Source of the DNA: Gammaproteobacteria bacterium
GTDB lineage: Bacteria > Pseudomonadota > Gammaproteobacteria > Granulosicoccales > Granulosicoccaceae
Direction: 5' to 3'
NCBI GenBank assembly: GCA_002746645.1
Contig: PDPU01000004.1
Span: 1 to 47,982 of the forward strand
Length of the DNA: 47,982 nt
Shown: positions 1 through 9,547 of the stretch, in pieces
Layout: each line of letters begins with the position of its first letter
How positions within the stretch are numbered: the first letter of the stretch is position 1
Translations under genes and position numbers: made by a program
The notes under the pieces: model-generated
Told to the model about the DNA's origin: nothing
The model's database searches: none
Seen by the model: the letters and a program-made list of their open reading frames with translations, nothing else

Positions 1-2
1 CG

Positions 3-674
3 CCGGGTGCCGGGCTGAAGGTGTCGTTTGCCGACGAGAAGGCACGCCTGACCGATGCCTGGCAGGTCCTGCTGAGTAACTATCCCGCCTATGACAATGC
101 CGTCAACGCGACAGTGGCCAGGAACAGCCCGAAGATCAACGAATTCGATGACGTGTCCAGTCAGACCACGCGGATCACGAAGCAGCTCTACAACGCGATA
201 CGGGAGATGCCGGAACAGGACCGGCGGATCGTGATCGGGCGGCTGATCTCCGATGTTGCGGTCGAAAACACCGTGGAGAAGGGCATGGCGCTGCGGCAGT
301 TGATCTCGTCCGGGATGATGACGCCCGATGTGCAGGCCTACGATCTCACTCGCGAGAAGGCGCAACGGCTCGCCGACATGGCAATGAATGCCGTGAACGA
401 GTTCATCTGGGAAATCGACATCAATCGTCAGCTGGCGTCGAACACGGCATCGACGATCCTGCGGGTGCAGGCCGTCAGGGACTCGGTCAGTACGGCCCTG
501 TCGCCGGGAGACGTCGGCCCGACCGGCGGCGTGGACGTGTTCAACGGCGAGGTTCAGCAACGCTCGGTTACGTCCTCGGGCTCGGGCTCGGGCTCGAACA
601 GCAATGAAACGCCGGGCGGGCCCGACCCCGCCTCGCCAGCGGGATCCTTCAACGGCGAACCTGGAAATCGCTGA
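3..674 (+). CDS. ICE-type conjugation protein, C-terminal part (5' end outside window)
   Basis: The reading frame is open to the window edge, so the gene probably starts upstream; a GTG at 21 is only the first possible start inside the window. What is visible is a mostly helical, soluble-looking domain, then a low-complexity tail rich in Ser, Gly, Pro and Asn (a short Ser-Gly run near 560-600). It lies just upstream of a TraG-N-like gene on the same strand. That arrangement and the sequence style recall the PFL_4711-type integrating-conjugative-element protein that precedes TraG in the mating-pair apparatus of genomic-island conjugation systems. The family name is an inference from position and general resemblance; the reading frame itself is secure. 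Confidence 0.6.
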   Translation, partial: PGAGLKVSFADEKARLTDAWQVLLSNYPAYDNAVNATVARNSPKINEFDDVSSQTTRITKQLYNAIREMPEQDRRIVIGRLISDVAVENTVEKGMALRQLISSGMMTPDVQAYDLTREKAQRLADMAMNAVNEFIWEIDINRQLASNTASTILRVQAVRDSVSTALSPGDVGPTGGVDVFNGEVQQRSVTSSGSGSGSNSNETPGGPDPASPAGSFNGEPGNR

Positions 675-737
675 TGCGGGTTTTTCGCATGCAATGGCTT
701 GCCATGCCTTGATCAACGAGTCACAGGAGCAGCTCTC

Positions 738-2405
738 ATGGAAGTTGAAGGTACGTTGGCGTTGTGGACCACCCTGATCGGGTGGTACCACTACGGGGAA
801 ATCTGGAATCTGCTCGTTCACACGGGGCTGGCGTTCCTGCCGGTGGTGGGCATGGTGCTGGACCATCTCCGAAACGCTCGGGCATCCGGTTCATTGATGA
901 ACACCTCGGGCGAGGTCATTTCCGGCATCGAAGTCGATACCATCATCATGTTGATGGTCATCGTTCTTGCCGTAAAACCCTGGCCGACGGCCGGCATATC
1001 CGCAGCGACGCTGACCTACACTCCGACGCCGAGTGTCTTCACGGACAACACGAATCCGGTAAGGCTGGACGATAACAATGTGAATGGCGTGTACAACTGG
1101 GAATCGGCGACGCCGTATCAGGCCGGTGGCTCGGTCCAGGTGCCGCTGGCCTGGTACCTGGTGATGCAGATCGGTCAGGGGCTGTCGTATTCACTCATAC
1201 GCAATCTGGACGACGGTGGTCAGCCCTATCGGGCATTGCGTGCCGTGGCGGCGCGTGCACAGATTTCCGATCCCGGACTGCGCATGGCACTCAACGAATT
1301 CGCCAGTCGCTGTTACGTCAAGGCTCTCGCCGTCTACAATCGGGAAAACGAAATCCCGAATAATACGCCAGCAGACGAGCTCCTTGGTGCCGACATCGGC
1401 TGGATGGGAGCAGAAGAGCTCATGAGCATTTATGAGCGGATTCCCGTCGGCAGGCCGGTAGCAGGTTTCCCCTACGATCAGAACGTGGACACGGAGTTCA
1501 CGTCGAATGCAGCGAATAAGGGGGATCCCTACTGCAAAAATTACTGGACCAAGCTGAGAGATGACATCTACAACGACGCCGTGGTGAAAGGGGATGTAGG
1601 TGTATTGAACCGCATATACGCCAAAGTGGGAAATAAGTTGTGGTTTCTTGATCCTGGTAATGATGAAAAGCACAAGAATTCTGTTGCAAGAATATACCTC
1701 GGCAATTTCAAGGCCGACTACTCACCTCTGGCCGACCAGATCATTGCAGCACGCACAGGTGACTCAGGTTACGTGATGAAAGGAGCTCGTGGCATAGCAG
1801 ATGCATTCCAGGCCTATGATCTCAGCAAGATGGCCGTCGCATCGGAATTCTTCCTCAATGCGATCATTCAGTTCGTCGTCTACGCACAGGCGTTCATGCT
1901 GATGTTTCTCTACACCTTGCTGCCGCTGATACTGCTTTTCGGCCGATATTCGCTGGAAAGCGTGATCAATGTCGCAATGGCGATCATCATGCTCAAGTTT
2001 CTTCCGGTGGCATGGGCCATCATTGCCAGTTTCGACAACTTTCAGGGCCTGGCACTCTGGGAGGGGCGATCCCATGTCGGCACGCTGATGTCCGGCGGCG
2101 TGGACGACCTCAACGCTCGTCTCATACTGAATATCGCAACGGGTCTTCTGTATTTCATGTCGAGCGCCATGGTGATGGGGTTCATTTCTCTGGCGGGTAC
2201 GAGAAGCGCTTTCTCGGTGTTCCGTTCGTTGAGCGGACACTCCTCGCGCAGTGGCGGGATTTCGGAAACCACCGGCGCCGGCGCCGCTGCCGGAACGGGC
2301 AAGGCTGCCGTCGGTCTGGGAACTCGTTTCGTGGCTTCAAGAGCACGTGCCGCCGGCGGAGCGATTCGAGCCGGTGGCGCCATGCTCAGGTCACGACGCC
2401 GGTGA
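738..2405 (+). CDS. TraG N-terminal-domain conjugal transfer membrane protein
   Basis: A 555-residue inner-membrane protein that would help form the mating channel of a conjugative type IV secretion system. The ATG at 738 is chosen because AGGAG lies 8 bases upstream; an in-frame ATG at 699 lacks such a site. Two hydrophobic helices lie in the first 90 residues (around LVHTGLAFLPVVGMVL and IIMLMVIVLAVKP), then a polar domain of about 270 residues. A second cluster of three or four helices follows (FFLNAIIQFVVYAQAFMLMF, VINVAMAIIMLKFLPVAWAI, ILNIATGLLYFMSSAMVMGF), and the tail is Gly/Ala/Arg-rich. The two-block architecture matches TraG_N proteins of SXT- or genomic-island-type elements, which lack the long C-terminal domain of F-plasmid TraG. 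The next gene is convergent and chromosomal in character, so the transfer module ends here. Confidence 0.75.
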   Translation: MEVEGTLALWTTLIGWYHYGEIWNLLVHTGLAFLPVVGMVLDHLRNARASGSLMNTSGEVISGIEVDTIIMLMVIVLAVKPWPTAGISAATLTYTPTPSVFTDNTNPVRLDDNNVNGVYNWESATPYQAGGSVQVPLAWYLVMQIGQGLSYSLIRNLDDGGQPYRALRAVAARAQISDPGLRMALNEFASRCYVKALAVYNRENEIPNNTPADELLGADIGWMGAEELMSIYERIPVGRPVAGFPYDQNVDTEFTSNAANKGDPYCKNYWTKLRDDIYNDAVVKGDVGVLNRIYAKVGNKLWFLDPGNDEKHKNSVARIYLGNFKADYSPLADQIIAARTGDSGYVMKGARGIADAFQAYDLSKMAVASEFFLNAIIQFVVYAQAFMLMFLYTLLPLILLFGRYSLESVINVAMAIIMLKFLPVAWAIIASFDNFQGLALWEGRSHVGTLMSGGVDDLNARLILNIATGLLYFMSSAMVMGFISLAGTRSAFSVFRSLSGHSSRSGGISETTGAGAAAGTGKAAVGLGTRFVASRARAAGGAIRAGGAMLRSRRR

Positions 2406-2455
2406 CACCGGGCGAGAGCCAGGCTGCATGATCGGCTTCGGCGGAGCGCGGTTGA

Positions 2456-5233
2456 CTAAGGTGTCCACAGATAGACCGAGCGAACGGCCGAGTCTGCCGT
2501 GAACGCTGCCAGTGCATCCGGCAGAATGCCCGGTTCGGGAAGGCTCACCCTTGCCTCGAGGTCGAACACGTGATCCGTGGGGCGATCGAGTACCGGGGCG
2601 AGGGCCAGTTCATAGGCCTGAGTGTCTATGGATTCATGGTTCTTCGTGATCTCACCGATCACCTGCTGCCTGAGTGCCTCGAGACGATGCGGCTCCGGGG
2701 CATGGCTGGACAGTTCGGCGAGCACGCGGTCGATTTCGCTGACTACCTTGTCGGCATTGTCGGGATCGGAAGCGAATTCCACCACCAGCACGCTGACATC
2801 CTGATCCTTGTAGTACCCGTCGATGCTTGCCTGTATGCGATAGACGAGGCCCTGCTGTTCCCGAATGTCGCCGAACAATGCCTCGTTGATCCATTTCGTC
2901 AGAAAAACACCGTCGTCGTAGTCGAGATCGAGTGACGATCGGGGTACGTTCATGCGAACGATGCCCGCGGTTGCTCGCTCCCCATTGCCTGCGACAACAA
3001 ACCGGCCGTCCTGCCGCTCGCTCGGGAATGTTCGCGGTGGCGTGGTGCCGGGCTCGTTTGCAGGCAATCGTGCAACGGTGGCCTTGACGGACTCGAGAGC
3101 AGCCTCGGCGTCGATGTCGCCCACTATCGCCAGTCGATAGTTCTGAGCGCCGGCCAGGTGCTTTCGATAAAGGGTGTTGATGTCTTCCGAGCTGATCGAT
3201 TCGATCTCTGCCACCGTCAGGGATCGCAGTGCGGCGTCATTTTGAAAGGCATGCTCCGACAGCGTGTCGATCCATTCACTCTGAGGGCTCTGCGAAAGCT
3301 GCCTGATGATGTCGATGTTGCTGGTCTGGAAGTGTTTCCATGTGTCCGGATCGGCTTTCGCCTCACTGAGTGCGATGTACAGCAGTTGCATCTGCAGATC
3401 GAGCGCATCCACACCGCCACCGCCAACGATGCCGCGCTCGAAAAAGCCGAAGCTGGGCTGCATGTACAGTCCCTCGGACGTCAGCCATTCATTCATCGAC
3501 GGCCCGTCGTGATCGCGCAGTCCGCTGCCTCCCAGGGTTTCCACGGCCAGTCGCGCATGAATCGATTCTTCAGGTGAAAGCCTGTTGAAGCCGCCCTCAC
3601 CGAGCAGGGCATAGGCCACCTGGCCTGGTTCCCTGTCGGAGTGGTGATGCAGCACCGACAAACCGTTGTCGAACAGCCACTCGGTCACCTTGCCTGCGTG
3701 CTGACGTGTTGCAACGAGTTTGCCGGGGGAAGTGGGGTGGATGGACCAGGGCGAAGCATCCGCACTGTCGACCTCTGTTTTGTCGGGAACGGGTTCGGCC
3801 GCCTGCAGCAGGCGCAGCAGATCTTCGGCGTCGTATTTTTCCTCGATGTCGGCAGGGCCGATCAGTGCCACGCGGGGTTCATCCGACAGCAGCTCTTCGA
3901 GCTGCGCATTGACCGCATCCGCGCTCAGCGCTGCCAGCCGCGGGGTTGCCCATTCTCGCCAGGCATCGTGTGTGATCATGGGTGTGCCGTAGAGCACGTG
4001 TGAGACGGCACGTTCGGTGACGGCCTCGGGTGTGTCCTGAAACTGCTCCAGATCGCGCAGGTAGCCACGGCGCCATTTGTCGAGTTCCGACGGCGTTATT
4101 CCGTCCCGGAGAACTCGTTTCCACTCTCCTCCCAGCAGTGCCATGCCCTGTTCCACGGCATCGGTGGCGAGCCGAACGCTCAAGGTCAGGTGGCTCACGT
4201 TGGGCGATTCACGACTCGCTTCCCATCTTGCGTCGTTGACGGCGCCCTGCGTGCTGACGAGTCGTTGCTGGATCCGGTCTCGAACGATGTCCATCGCCGC
4301 TTCGGCCATGGTCTGTTCAAGCGCGCCTTCGCGGGTTCTGGGAGCCGGTTGGTCGTCGAACCAGCTCAGCGTGAGCCGCGACTGGAACAGTTGCTCATCA
4401 CCGATCACGAAAGCCTCGGGGATCTTCTGTATGTCGAGATCGTGAACCTCAGGGCGGGCAGTGTCTGCTTCCGTCCAGTCGGAGAAGTGCTCGGCGACCA
4501 GGGACTCGACCTGTTCTGGATCGACATTGCCACCGATGACAAGTGCTGCGTTCGCGGGGCGGTACCATCGTCGGTAGAATGCCTGCAGCTTGTCGGCGGT
4601 CACTTCCTCGATGGATTCGGGGGTGCCGATGGGTTTTCGTTCGGCATGAAGGCTGCCGTTTTCGAGAAGCGCCCGTACGCGGTGATGCCAGTTTTTCTCC
4701 AGGGGCTGTGTCAGCCGCCATTCTTCCGTTATGACGGGAATTTCGTCGGCAACCATCTCCGGATCGAATTCGACATGCTGCGCCCACTGTGCCAGCAACT
4801 CGATCGATTGCGCCACTTTCGCGTCGTCGGCCTGATCCAGGCGGATGGTGTAGACCGTGCTGTCGAAGTCCGTGTACGCATTGGCGTGACGACCCACGTC
4901 AAGTCCGAGTGCCTGCAGTGCCTGCTGCAACTGCTCTTGCGGATAGTCGCGGGTGCCGTTGAACGCCATGTGTTCGACGAAGTGTGCATAGCCAAGTTGG
5001 TTGTCGTTTTCCTGCAGGCTGCCGGCCATGACGACGAGGCTGAGTTCCGCGCTTCCCGACTTGTCGGGGCTTTGCCAGATGATTGTTCTGAGCGGCGAAT
5101 CAAGGGTTGTCAGGTCGTCGTTTCCCCGCGCTGCGGAGACCGGGAAAAGTGCAATCAGAGACAGCAGCGACAGGAAAACGGATCTGCCGTGAATGCGGCT
5201 GGAAACGGCTCGGATGAGGTTCGTGGACGGCAT
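2456..5233 (-). CDS. Exported M16-family zinc metallopeptidase (pitrilysin/insulinase-like)
   Basis: Encodes a 925-residue exported metallopeptidase. From the ATG at 5233 the N-terminus has a basic segment and a hydrophobic stretch (SVFLSLLSLIALFPVSAARG), a likely signal peptide. The inverted zinc motif HxxEH is at residues 84-88 (HFVEH), and a candidate third zinc ligand, Glu164, lies 76 residues downstream in a segment ending EEWR, the spacing seen in active M16 enzymes. The length fits a two-domain protein, an active N-terminal M16 half plus an inactive C-terminal half, like periplasmic PqqL- or zinc-protease-type enzymes. Probable role: degradation of peptides in the periplasm; the substrate cannot be told. 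An upstream in-frame start at 5380 would add about 49 residues before the signal peptide and is less likely. The gene is divergent from the acylase gene. Confidence 0.9.
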   Translation of the reverse strand: MPSTNLIRAVSSRIHGRSVFLSLLSLIALFPVSAARGNDDLTTLDSPLRTIIWQSPDKSGSAELSLVVMAGSLQENDNQLGYAHFVEHMAFNGTRDYPQEQLQQALQALGLDVGRHANAYTDFDSTVYTIRLDQADDAKVAQSIELLAQWAQHVEFDPEMVADEIPVITEEWRLTQPLEKNWHHRVRALLENGSLHAERKPIGTPESIEEVTADKLQAFYRRWYRPANAALVIGGNVDPEQVESLVAEHFSDWTEADTARPEVHDLDIQKIPEAFVIGDEQLFQSRLTLSWFDDQPAPRTREGALEQTMAEAAMDIVRDRIQQRLVSTQGAVNDARWEASRESPNVSHLTLSVRLATDAVEQGMALLGGEWKRVLRDGITPSELDKWRRGYLRDLEQFQDTPEAVTERAVSHVLYGTPMITHDAWREWATPRLAALSADAVNAQLEELLSDEPRVALIGPADIEEKYDAEDLLRLLQAAEPVPDKTEVDSADASPWSIHPTSPGKLVATRQHAGKVTEWLFDNGLSVLHHHSDREPGQVAYALLGEGGFNRLSPEESIHARLAVETLGGSGLRDHDGPSMNEWLTSEGLYMQPSFGFFERGIVGGGGVDALDLQMQLLYIALSEAKADPDTWKHFQTSNIDIIRQLSQSPQSEWIDTLSEHAFQNDAALRSLTVAEIESISSEDINTLYRKHLAGAQNYRLAIVGDIDAEAALESVKATVARLPANEPGTTPPRTFPSERQDGRFVVAGNGERATAGIVRMNVPRSSLDLDYDDGVFLTKWINEALFGDIREQQGLVYRIQASIDGYYKDQDVSVLVVEFASDPDNADKVVSEIDRVLAELSSHAPEPHRLEALRQQVIGEITKNHESIDTQAYELALAPVLDRPTDHVFDLEARVSLPEPGILPDALAAFTADSAVRSVYLWTP

Positions 5234-5460
5234 TGCTCGTTGCGCGGAGTTGGTGTGTTGCGTCAATCGTTTTTCTTGTCGGTTCACGCGTGGTTCGCGA
5301 ATCCGTCTGCAGGGCAAGGCCGTGGAAGCCTGCAGTTGCAGGGAAGACTCGTTGGCGCTCTCAGCATAGAATGGCGGCATCGTTCGTGAGGCGTTCTTGC
5401 GATGATGTCATGAGCCATCTTGTTGTCGAAGTCATGAAAACGGTGTGGAGGAGAGCTTTG

Positions 5461-8016
5461 ATGGTAGAAAAGGCGTGCATTCCCGTTGTGGCCGCGGCAT
5501 TGCTGAGCCTTCTCGTTCCGGGTTGCGACGGCAATGACGACGACACTGGCAGTTCCGGCGCGATGCCGCTTGCCGCTGCCGACGGGTCGCTCGAAGCGCG
5601 GATTCGTTACACCACGGCCGGCGTTCCACACATCGAGGCGGCAGATCTCGCATCGCTCGCATTCGGCGTCGGCTATGCCCAGGCGCGTGACAATGTCTGC
5701 CTGATTGCCGAGAGCATCGTCAAGGTGCGAGGCGAGCGTTCGCTCCATTTCGGGCCCGGTGTCGATGACGCGAACATCATCTCCGATTTTTCCTACAAGG
5801 TCGTCGCACTGCCCGATGGTGGCAATGAGAATCTGTCGCTGTCGGCGGAAAGTGAAGCAATGCTTGACGGCTATGCCGCAGGCTACAACAGATACCTCTC
5901 GGCAACGCCACCTGCCGAACTGCCGCCGGCCTGTCGTGATGCGGCCTGGGTGCGCGCCATCTCGCGGAATGATTTGCTGAAATATCATACGGTGGTGGCG
6001 AAGTACGCGAGTGGTGATCTCTTCACTTCCGGTGCCATTCTTGCCGCAGTGCCTCCGGGCGTATCGCCACAGCCGACGCCGAATGCGATCGATGCAGGTT
6101 TTCACCGCCTCGATGACACAGGCCTGGCCAGCAACGCCTGGGGTATCGGGGCCGAGATGAGCGAGTCGGGCCGTGGCGCGCTGCTCGCCAACCCGCATTT
6201 CCCCTACACCGGTCCGCGTCGGTTCTACCAGATGCACCTGATGCTCGATGGTCACTTCAACGTCAATGGTGCGGGACTCATCGGCGTTCCCCTGCCGCTG
6301 ATCGGTTTCAACGAAACCCTGGCCTGGTCGCACACCGTCAGCACGAGCCGCCGTTTCACGCTCTACGAACTCACGCTTGCCGAGGGAAACCCGCTGGCCT
6401 ACGTGAAGGATGGCAGGACGGTGCCGATCACGGCGCGCACCATCCGGGTGCAGGTGGCCAACGGCACCGACACGCCGACGACGCTCGAACGCGAGATCTA
6501 CTTTTCCGAATACGGTCCGATGCTTGCCGCCGATCTCGTGACCGGTGGGGCGTTGCCCTCATGGGGCGAGAACGAGACTGCCTACACCTACCGCGACGCC
6601 AACGAGCGCGTCGGCAAGCTCTTCGACACCTGGCTCGGTCTCGGCAGTGCCTCGAATCTCGACGAAGTCGAGGCGGTGTTCGAGAACTGCGGCAGCACGC
6701 TCTGGACCAACACCATCTACGCCGATGCCGACGGCAATGCCTTCTACATCGATTCGAGTTCGGTGCCGAATCTCTCGGCCGAAGCCATTGACGCGATCAA
6801 CGCGAAGATCGGTGCCAGTGAAAACTACGCACGACTCTTCAGAAACGGTCTGACGCTGCTCGACGGCAGCACGTCGCGCGATGACTGGGTCGAAGGCTCG
6901 TGCAACGGGCATGTTCCCTACGCAGACATGCCGAAGCTCACGCGGCGAGACTTCGTGCAGAACTCGAATTCGAGCTACTGGCAGACCAACCCGGCCGCTC
7001 CGCTGACAGGGTTTTCACCGCTCTACGGTGATACGGATAACCCCGTCAACGCGAGAACGCAGCTCGGGTTGCGCATGCTGCAGTCGCCAGACGACGCTGG
7101 TCATGCTGCCGTTGCACCGGCGGGGCAGGACGGCAGGTTCGGTGCGATGGAACTCCTTGAGGTCATCTGGGCCAACCGCAGCCTCCATGCCGAGCTCGGG
7201 CTTGCCGAACTGCAGCAACGCTGTGCGCTGACTGGTGGGCAGCAGATCACGGGCGAGTCCGGCAAGCCGCGTTCGGTGGAGGCTGGTTGCGGCGTACTTG
7301 CCAACTGGGACGGCCTCTACAACATCGACAGCGTGGGTGCGCATGTGTTTCGGGTATTCATGGCGAAGTTCCTGGCGAGTGGCAGTGAACTCGATGTCGT
7401 GTTCGATTCGGCAGACCCGGCCAATACCGCGTTCGTGTTTCCCGACGAAGGGCGGGGTACGCCGTCGGACCCTGTCATGATCGCTCTGGCGAGTGCACTC
7501 GATGCGCTCGATGCGGCCGGGATTGCCTACGATGCCAGCCTCGGTGCGGTGCAGAGCTGGACGCCGAGCGGTGGCGTACCTCCGGCGGGGCCTGGCGGTG
7601 ATGAAGTGCCCGTGTTGCTGGCCGAGCGCATTCCCTGGCATGGCGGCAGCGGTGACGTTGACGGCGTGTTCAACGCCGTTCGCGTTGCCGGTGGCGATGT
7701 CGCAGACGACACCATCCTGCCGCGTGTGAACAGCTCGTCATTGCCGGCCACGGCGGGCCTGTCTTCGGTCAGTGGCGAAGGCTGGGCCATCACGCGGGGC
7801 ACGAGCTGGCACTTCGGACTCGAATTCACCGATGAAGGACCAGTCGCCTTCGGGCTTCTGAGCTATTCACAGTCCACCGATCCTGCGTCACCGCACTTCA
7901 TCGATCAGAGTCTCGACTACGCGAGCAAGACGCCGCGGCGGCTTCTCTACCGTGAGGCGGACATCGCCGCGAATCTCCTGCCGGACGGCGAGATCACGAT
8001 CACCGGGGAGCCTTAG
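5461..8016 (+). CDS. Lipoprotein penicillin acylase-family (S45, Ntn-hydrolase) enzyme
   Basis: An 851-residue amidase of the penicillin/aculeacin/acyl-homoserine-lactone acylase superfamily. The ATG at 5461 has a strong site (GGAGGAGAG) and starts a lipoprotein signal peptide with a lipobox ending VPGC, Cys22. The region near residues 48-75 (RYTTAGVPHIEA, then GYAQARDN) matches the start of the alpha subunit. Ser224 in LASNAWGIG is the expected autocatalytic cleavage site and N-terminal nucleophile of the beta subunit. The precursor would be exported, lipidated and processed into two chains. The substrate could be an acyl-homoserine lactone, a beta-lactam or another N-acyl compound; the sequence alone does not decide. 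Open frame upstream of 5461 overlaps the divergent peptidase gene and is not needed. Confidence 0.9.
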   Translation: MVEKACIPVVAAALLSLLVPGCDGNDDDTGSSGAMPLAAADGSLEARIRYTTAGVPHIEAADLASLAFGVGYAQARDNVCLIAESIVKVRGERSLHFGPGVDDANIISDFSYKVVALPDGGNENLSLSAESEAMLDGYAAGYNRYLSATPPAELPPACRDAAWVRAISRNDLLKYHTVVAKYASGDLFTSGAILAAVPPGVSPQPTPNAIDAGFHRLDDTGLASNAWGIGAEMSESGRGALLANPHFPYTGPRRFYQMHLMLDGHFNVNGAGLIGVPLPLIGFNETLAWSHTVSTSRRFTLYELTLAEGNPLAYVKDGRTVPITARTIRVQVANGTDTPTTLEREIYFSEYGPMLAADLVTGGALPSWGENETAYTYRDANERVGKLFDTWLGLGSASNLDEVEAVFENCGSTLWTNTIYADADGNAFYIDSSSVPNLSAEAIDAINAKIGASENYARLFRNGLTLLDGSTSRDDWVEGSCNGHVPYADMPKLTRRDFVQNSNSSYWQTNPAAPLTGFSPLYGDTDNPVNARTQLGLRMLQSPDDAGHAAVAPAGQDGRFGAMELLEVIWANRSLHAELGLAELQQRCALTGGQQITGESGKPRSVEAGCGVLANWDGLYNIDSVGAHVFRVFMAKFLASGSELDVVFDSADPANTAFVFPDEGRGTPSDPVMIALASALDALDAAGIAYDASLGAVQSWTPSGGVPPAGPGGDEVPVLLAERIPWHGGSGDVDGVFNAVRVAGGDVADDTILPRVNSSSLPATAGLSSVSGEGWAITRGTSWHFGLEFTDEGPVAFGLLSYSQSTDPASPHFIDQSLDYASKTPRRLLYREADIAANLLPDGEITITGEP

Positions 8017-8049
8017 CGCCAATCTGTGCCTGCAGACGCTGCTGGCGCT
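8015..8049. terminator. Possible bidirectional hairpin between convergent genes
   Basis: AGCGCCA (8015-8021) and TGGCGCT (8043-8049) form a perfect 7-bp inverted repeat with a 21-base loop. It begins at the acylase stop codon and ends just before the stop of the convergent aldo/keto reductase gene. There is no T tract on either side and the loop is long, so termination is only a guess from position. Confidence 0.25.
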
Positions 8050-8055
8050 CCCCGC

Positions 8056-8874
8056 TCAGAACGCGAAGTTGTCGGGATCGGGCCCGTAGCGATGATTGCG
8101 ATCAAGGTCGTTCAGTGCCAGCATTTCGGCATCGGCAAGGCCGAAGTCGAAAACGCCGAAATTCTCCTCGATGCGCGCGGGGGTCACGCTTTTCGGTAGT
8201 GGAATGATGCCGTGCTGGATATCCCAGCGAAGAATCACCTGCGCAGGGCTGCGACCGTGTCGCGCCGCGATCTCGTTCAACAGCGGTTCGTCCAGCCCCT
8301 TGCCCTGCATGAGCGGTGACCAGGCCGAGATGGCCACCTTGTGGCGGCGGCAGGCTTCGACGATGGGAAGCTGCTGGAGGAAGGGGTGAAACTCGATCTG
8401 ATCGAGAGCCGGCGGCACGCCCGATGCGTCGATGAGTTCCTCGAGGTGCGCGGCAGTGAAATTCGAGACACCGATCGAGCGTACGAGGCCACGCTCGCGC
8501 AGTGCGACGAGATCCTCCCAGGCCTTGAGGCGGTTGTCGACAGGCCAGTGCAGCAGCACCAGATCGAGGTAGTCGAACTGCATGCGCGCGAGGCTTCCTT
8601 CCACGGAGCCGATGGTGTTGCCGGCGCGAATGTCGTCATTCCAGACCTTGGTGGTCACGAATACCTCGTCACGATCGACACCGCTTGTGCGTATGCCTTC
8701 GGCAACACCGGCCTCGTTGCCGTAGACGACGGCCGTATCGACATGGCGGTAGCCGACGTCGAGCGCGTGACGTACGGCCCTCACTTCATCGCCATCGAGC
8801 GCCTTGTATACGCCGAGGCCAAGCTGGGGAATGTCACGGTTGTCGTTGAGCGGAATCGTGGGCGCTGGAATCAT
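8056..8874 (-). CDS. Aldo/keto reductase (AKR family)
   Basis: An NADPH-dependent carbonyl reductase of 272 residues, the usual size of AKR3/AKR5-type bacterial enzymes such as DkgA. The TIM-barrel start is clear (IPLNDNRDIPQLGLGVYK). The catalytic tetrad is visible as Asp46 and Tyr51 (HVDTAVVYGNE), Lys76 (VTTKVWN) and His109 (LLHWP). Cofactor-loop features (GVSNF; PLPKSVTP near the C-terminus) are also present. The start at 8874 puts the family N-terminus at Met1; an in-frame ATG at 8910 would add 12 residues. It converges with the acylase gene. The substrate is probably small aldehydes or keto compounds, but this is not resolvable from the sequence. Confidence 0.93.
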   Translation of the reverse strand: MIPAPTIPLNDNRDIPQLGLGVYKALDGDEVRAVRHALDVGYRHVDTAVVYGNEAGVAEGIRTSGVDRDEVFVTTKVWNDDIRAGNTIGSVEGSLARMQFDYLDLVLLHWPVDNRLKAWEDLVALRERGLVRSIGVSNFTAAHLEELIDASGVPPALDQIEFHPFLQQLPIVEACRRHKVAISAWSPLMQGKGLDEPLLNEIAARHGRSPAQVILRWDIQHGIIPLPKSVTPARIEENFGVFDFGLADAEMLALNDLDRNHRYGPDPDNFAF

Positions 8875-8953
8875 CGTGACGTCTCTGTCGAGTGATGGCT
8901 CAGCATAGCGCATCGGCTTTCCCGTCACCCGCAGCGCGCGCAGGCATCCGCTG

Positions 8954-9505
8954 TCATTTCTCGATGCGATCGTAGCGAGTTGCTTCGCCTGAATCCTGCA
9001 CGAGGATGAAGTGATTCGACGAGAGTTCGTAGATGTTCGCCGTACTGGTGCCCACACGGTTTCGTGCCACGCTGGAGCCGAGTCCGGTAACGAAGTTCAT
9101 GAACGGGTTGTCGTTGTCACTGGTGACGTCAGTGATCGTCATGGTGACGGTATCACCCTCGACGCTCCATGTGCCGCGGGTGGTCAGGGTAGCGCCATCC
9201 ATCGGCGAATCCGTGTTGTCGTAATGGGTTTCGCTGACGACCGAGCCGTCGGCCTCGATCTGCACGTGACTGTCGAGATCCCAGTCCTTGATGTCGGCGC
9301 GTGGGTTCAGCATGGTGGGCGCCCAACCCCCCACGAGTTGATCGAGGCTCGCTTCGCTCACGGTGTCAGCGCCGGTGTAGGGCGGTGGTGCGCTTCTTGC
9401 GCTGCCGCTGACGACGCACCCGCCGAGCAATGACAGTGACAGAAGACCAGCGGCTGTCGACAGGGAAGTGCTGCTGCACAGGTTTGTCCTGAATGTTGAT
9501 TTCAT
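8954..9505 (-). CDS. Small lipoprotein, unknown function
   Basis: A 183-residue predicted lipoprotein. From the ATG at 9505 the N-terminus is MKSTFRTNLCSS followed by a hydrophobic run ending LSLLGGC, a good lipobox with the lipidated Cys near residue 30. The mature part begins with a Ser/Pro linker. It then has a beta-rich domain with the wording of a stress-type or copper-resistance-type 'wild card' domain (LVGGWAPT, then GTWSVEGDTVTMTITDVTSD), possibly a small lipocalin or beta-barrel fold. I do not recognise the family. A start at 9535 is also possible and would only lengthen the n-region. It lies between the aldo/keto reductase and the molybdenum-cofactor fusion gene on the same strand. 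Confidence 0.75.
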   Translation of the reverse strand: MKSTFRTNLCSSTSLSTAAGLLSLSLLGGCVVSGSARSAPPPYTGADTVSEASLDQLVGGWAPTMLNPRADIKDWDLDSHVQIEADGSVVSETHYDNTDSPMDGATLTTRGTWSVEGDTVTMTITDVTSDNDNPFMNFVTGLGSSVARNRVGTSTANIYELSSNHFILVQDSGEATRYDRIEK

Positions 9506-9547
9506 CTCGTTCGCGTTCGCTTGTGTCGAGTCCATCCAGTGATGATC

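Noticed and set aside
4190..5389. 399-codon open frame on the plus strand
   Set aside because: Antisense to the M16 peptidase, which has intact zinc motifs; no domain is seen in the shadow frame.
5233..5460. Longer N-terminus for the acylase
   Set aside because: The upstream frame overlaps the divergent peptidase start, lacks a ribosome site and would bury the lipoprotein signal; the ATG at 5461 has a strong site.
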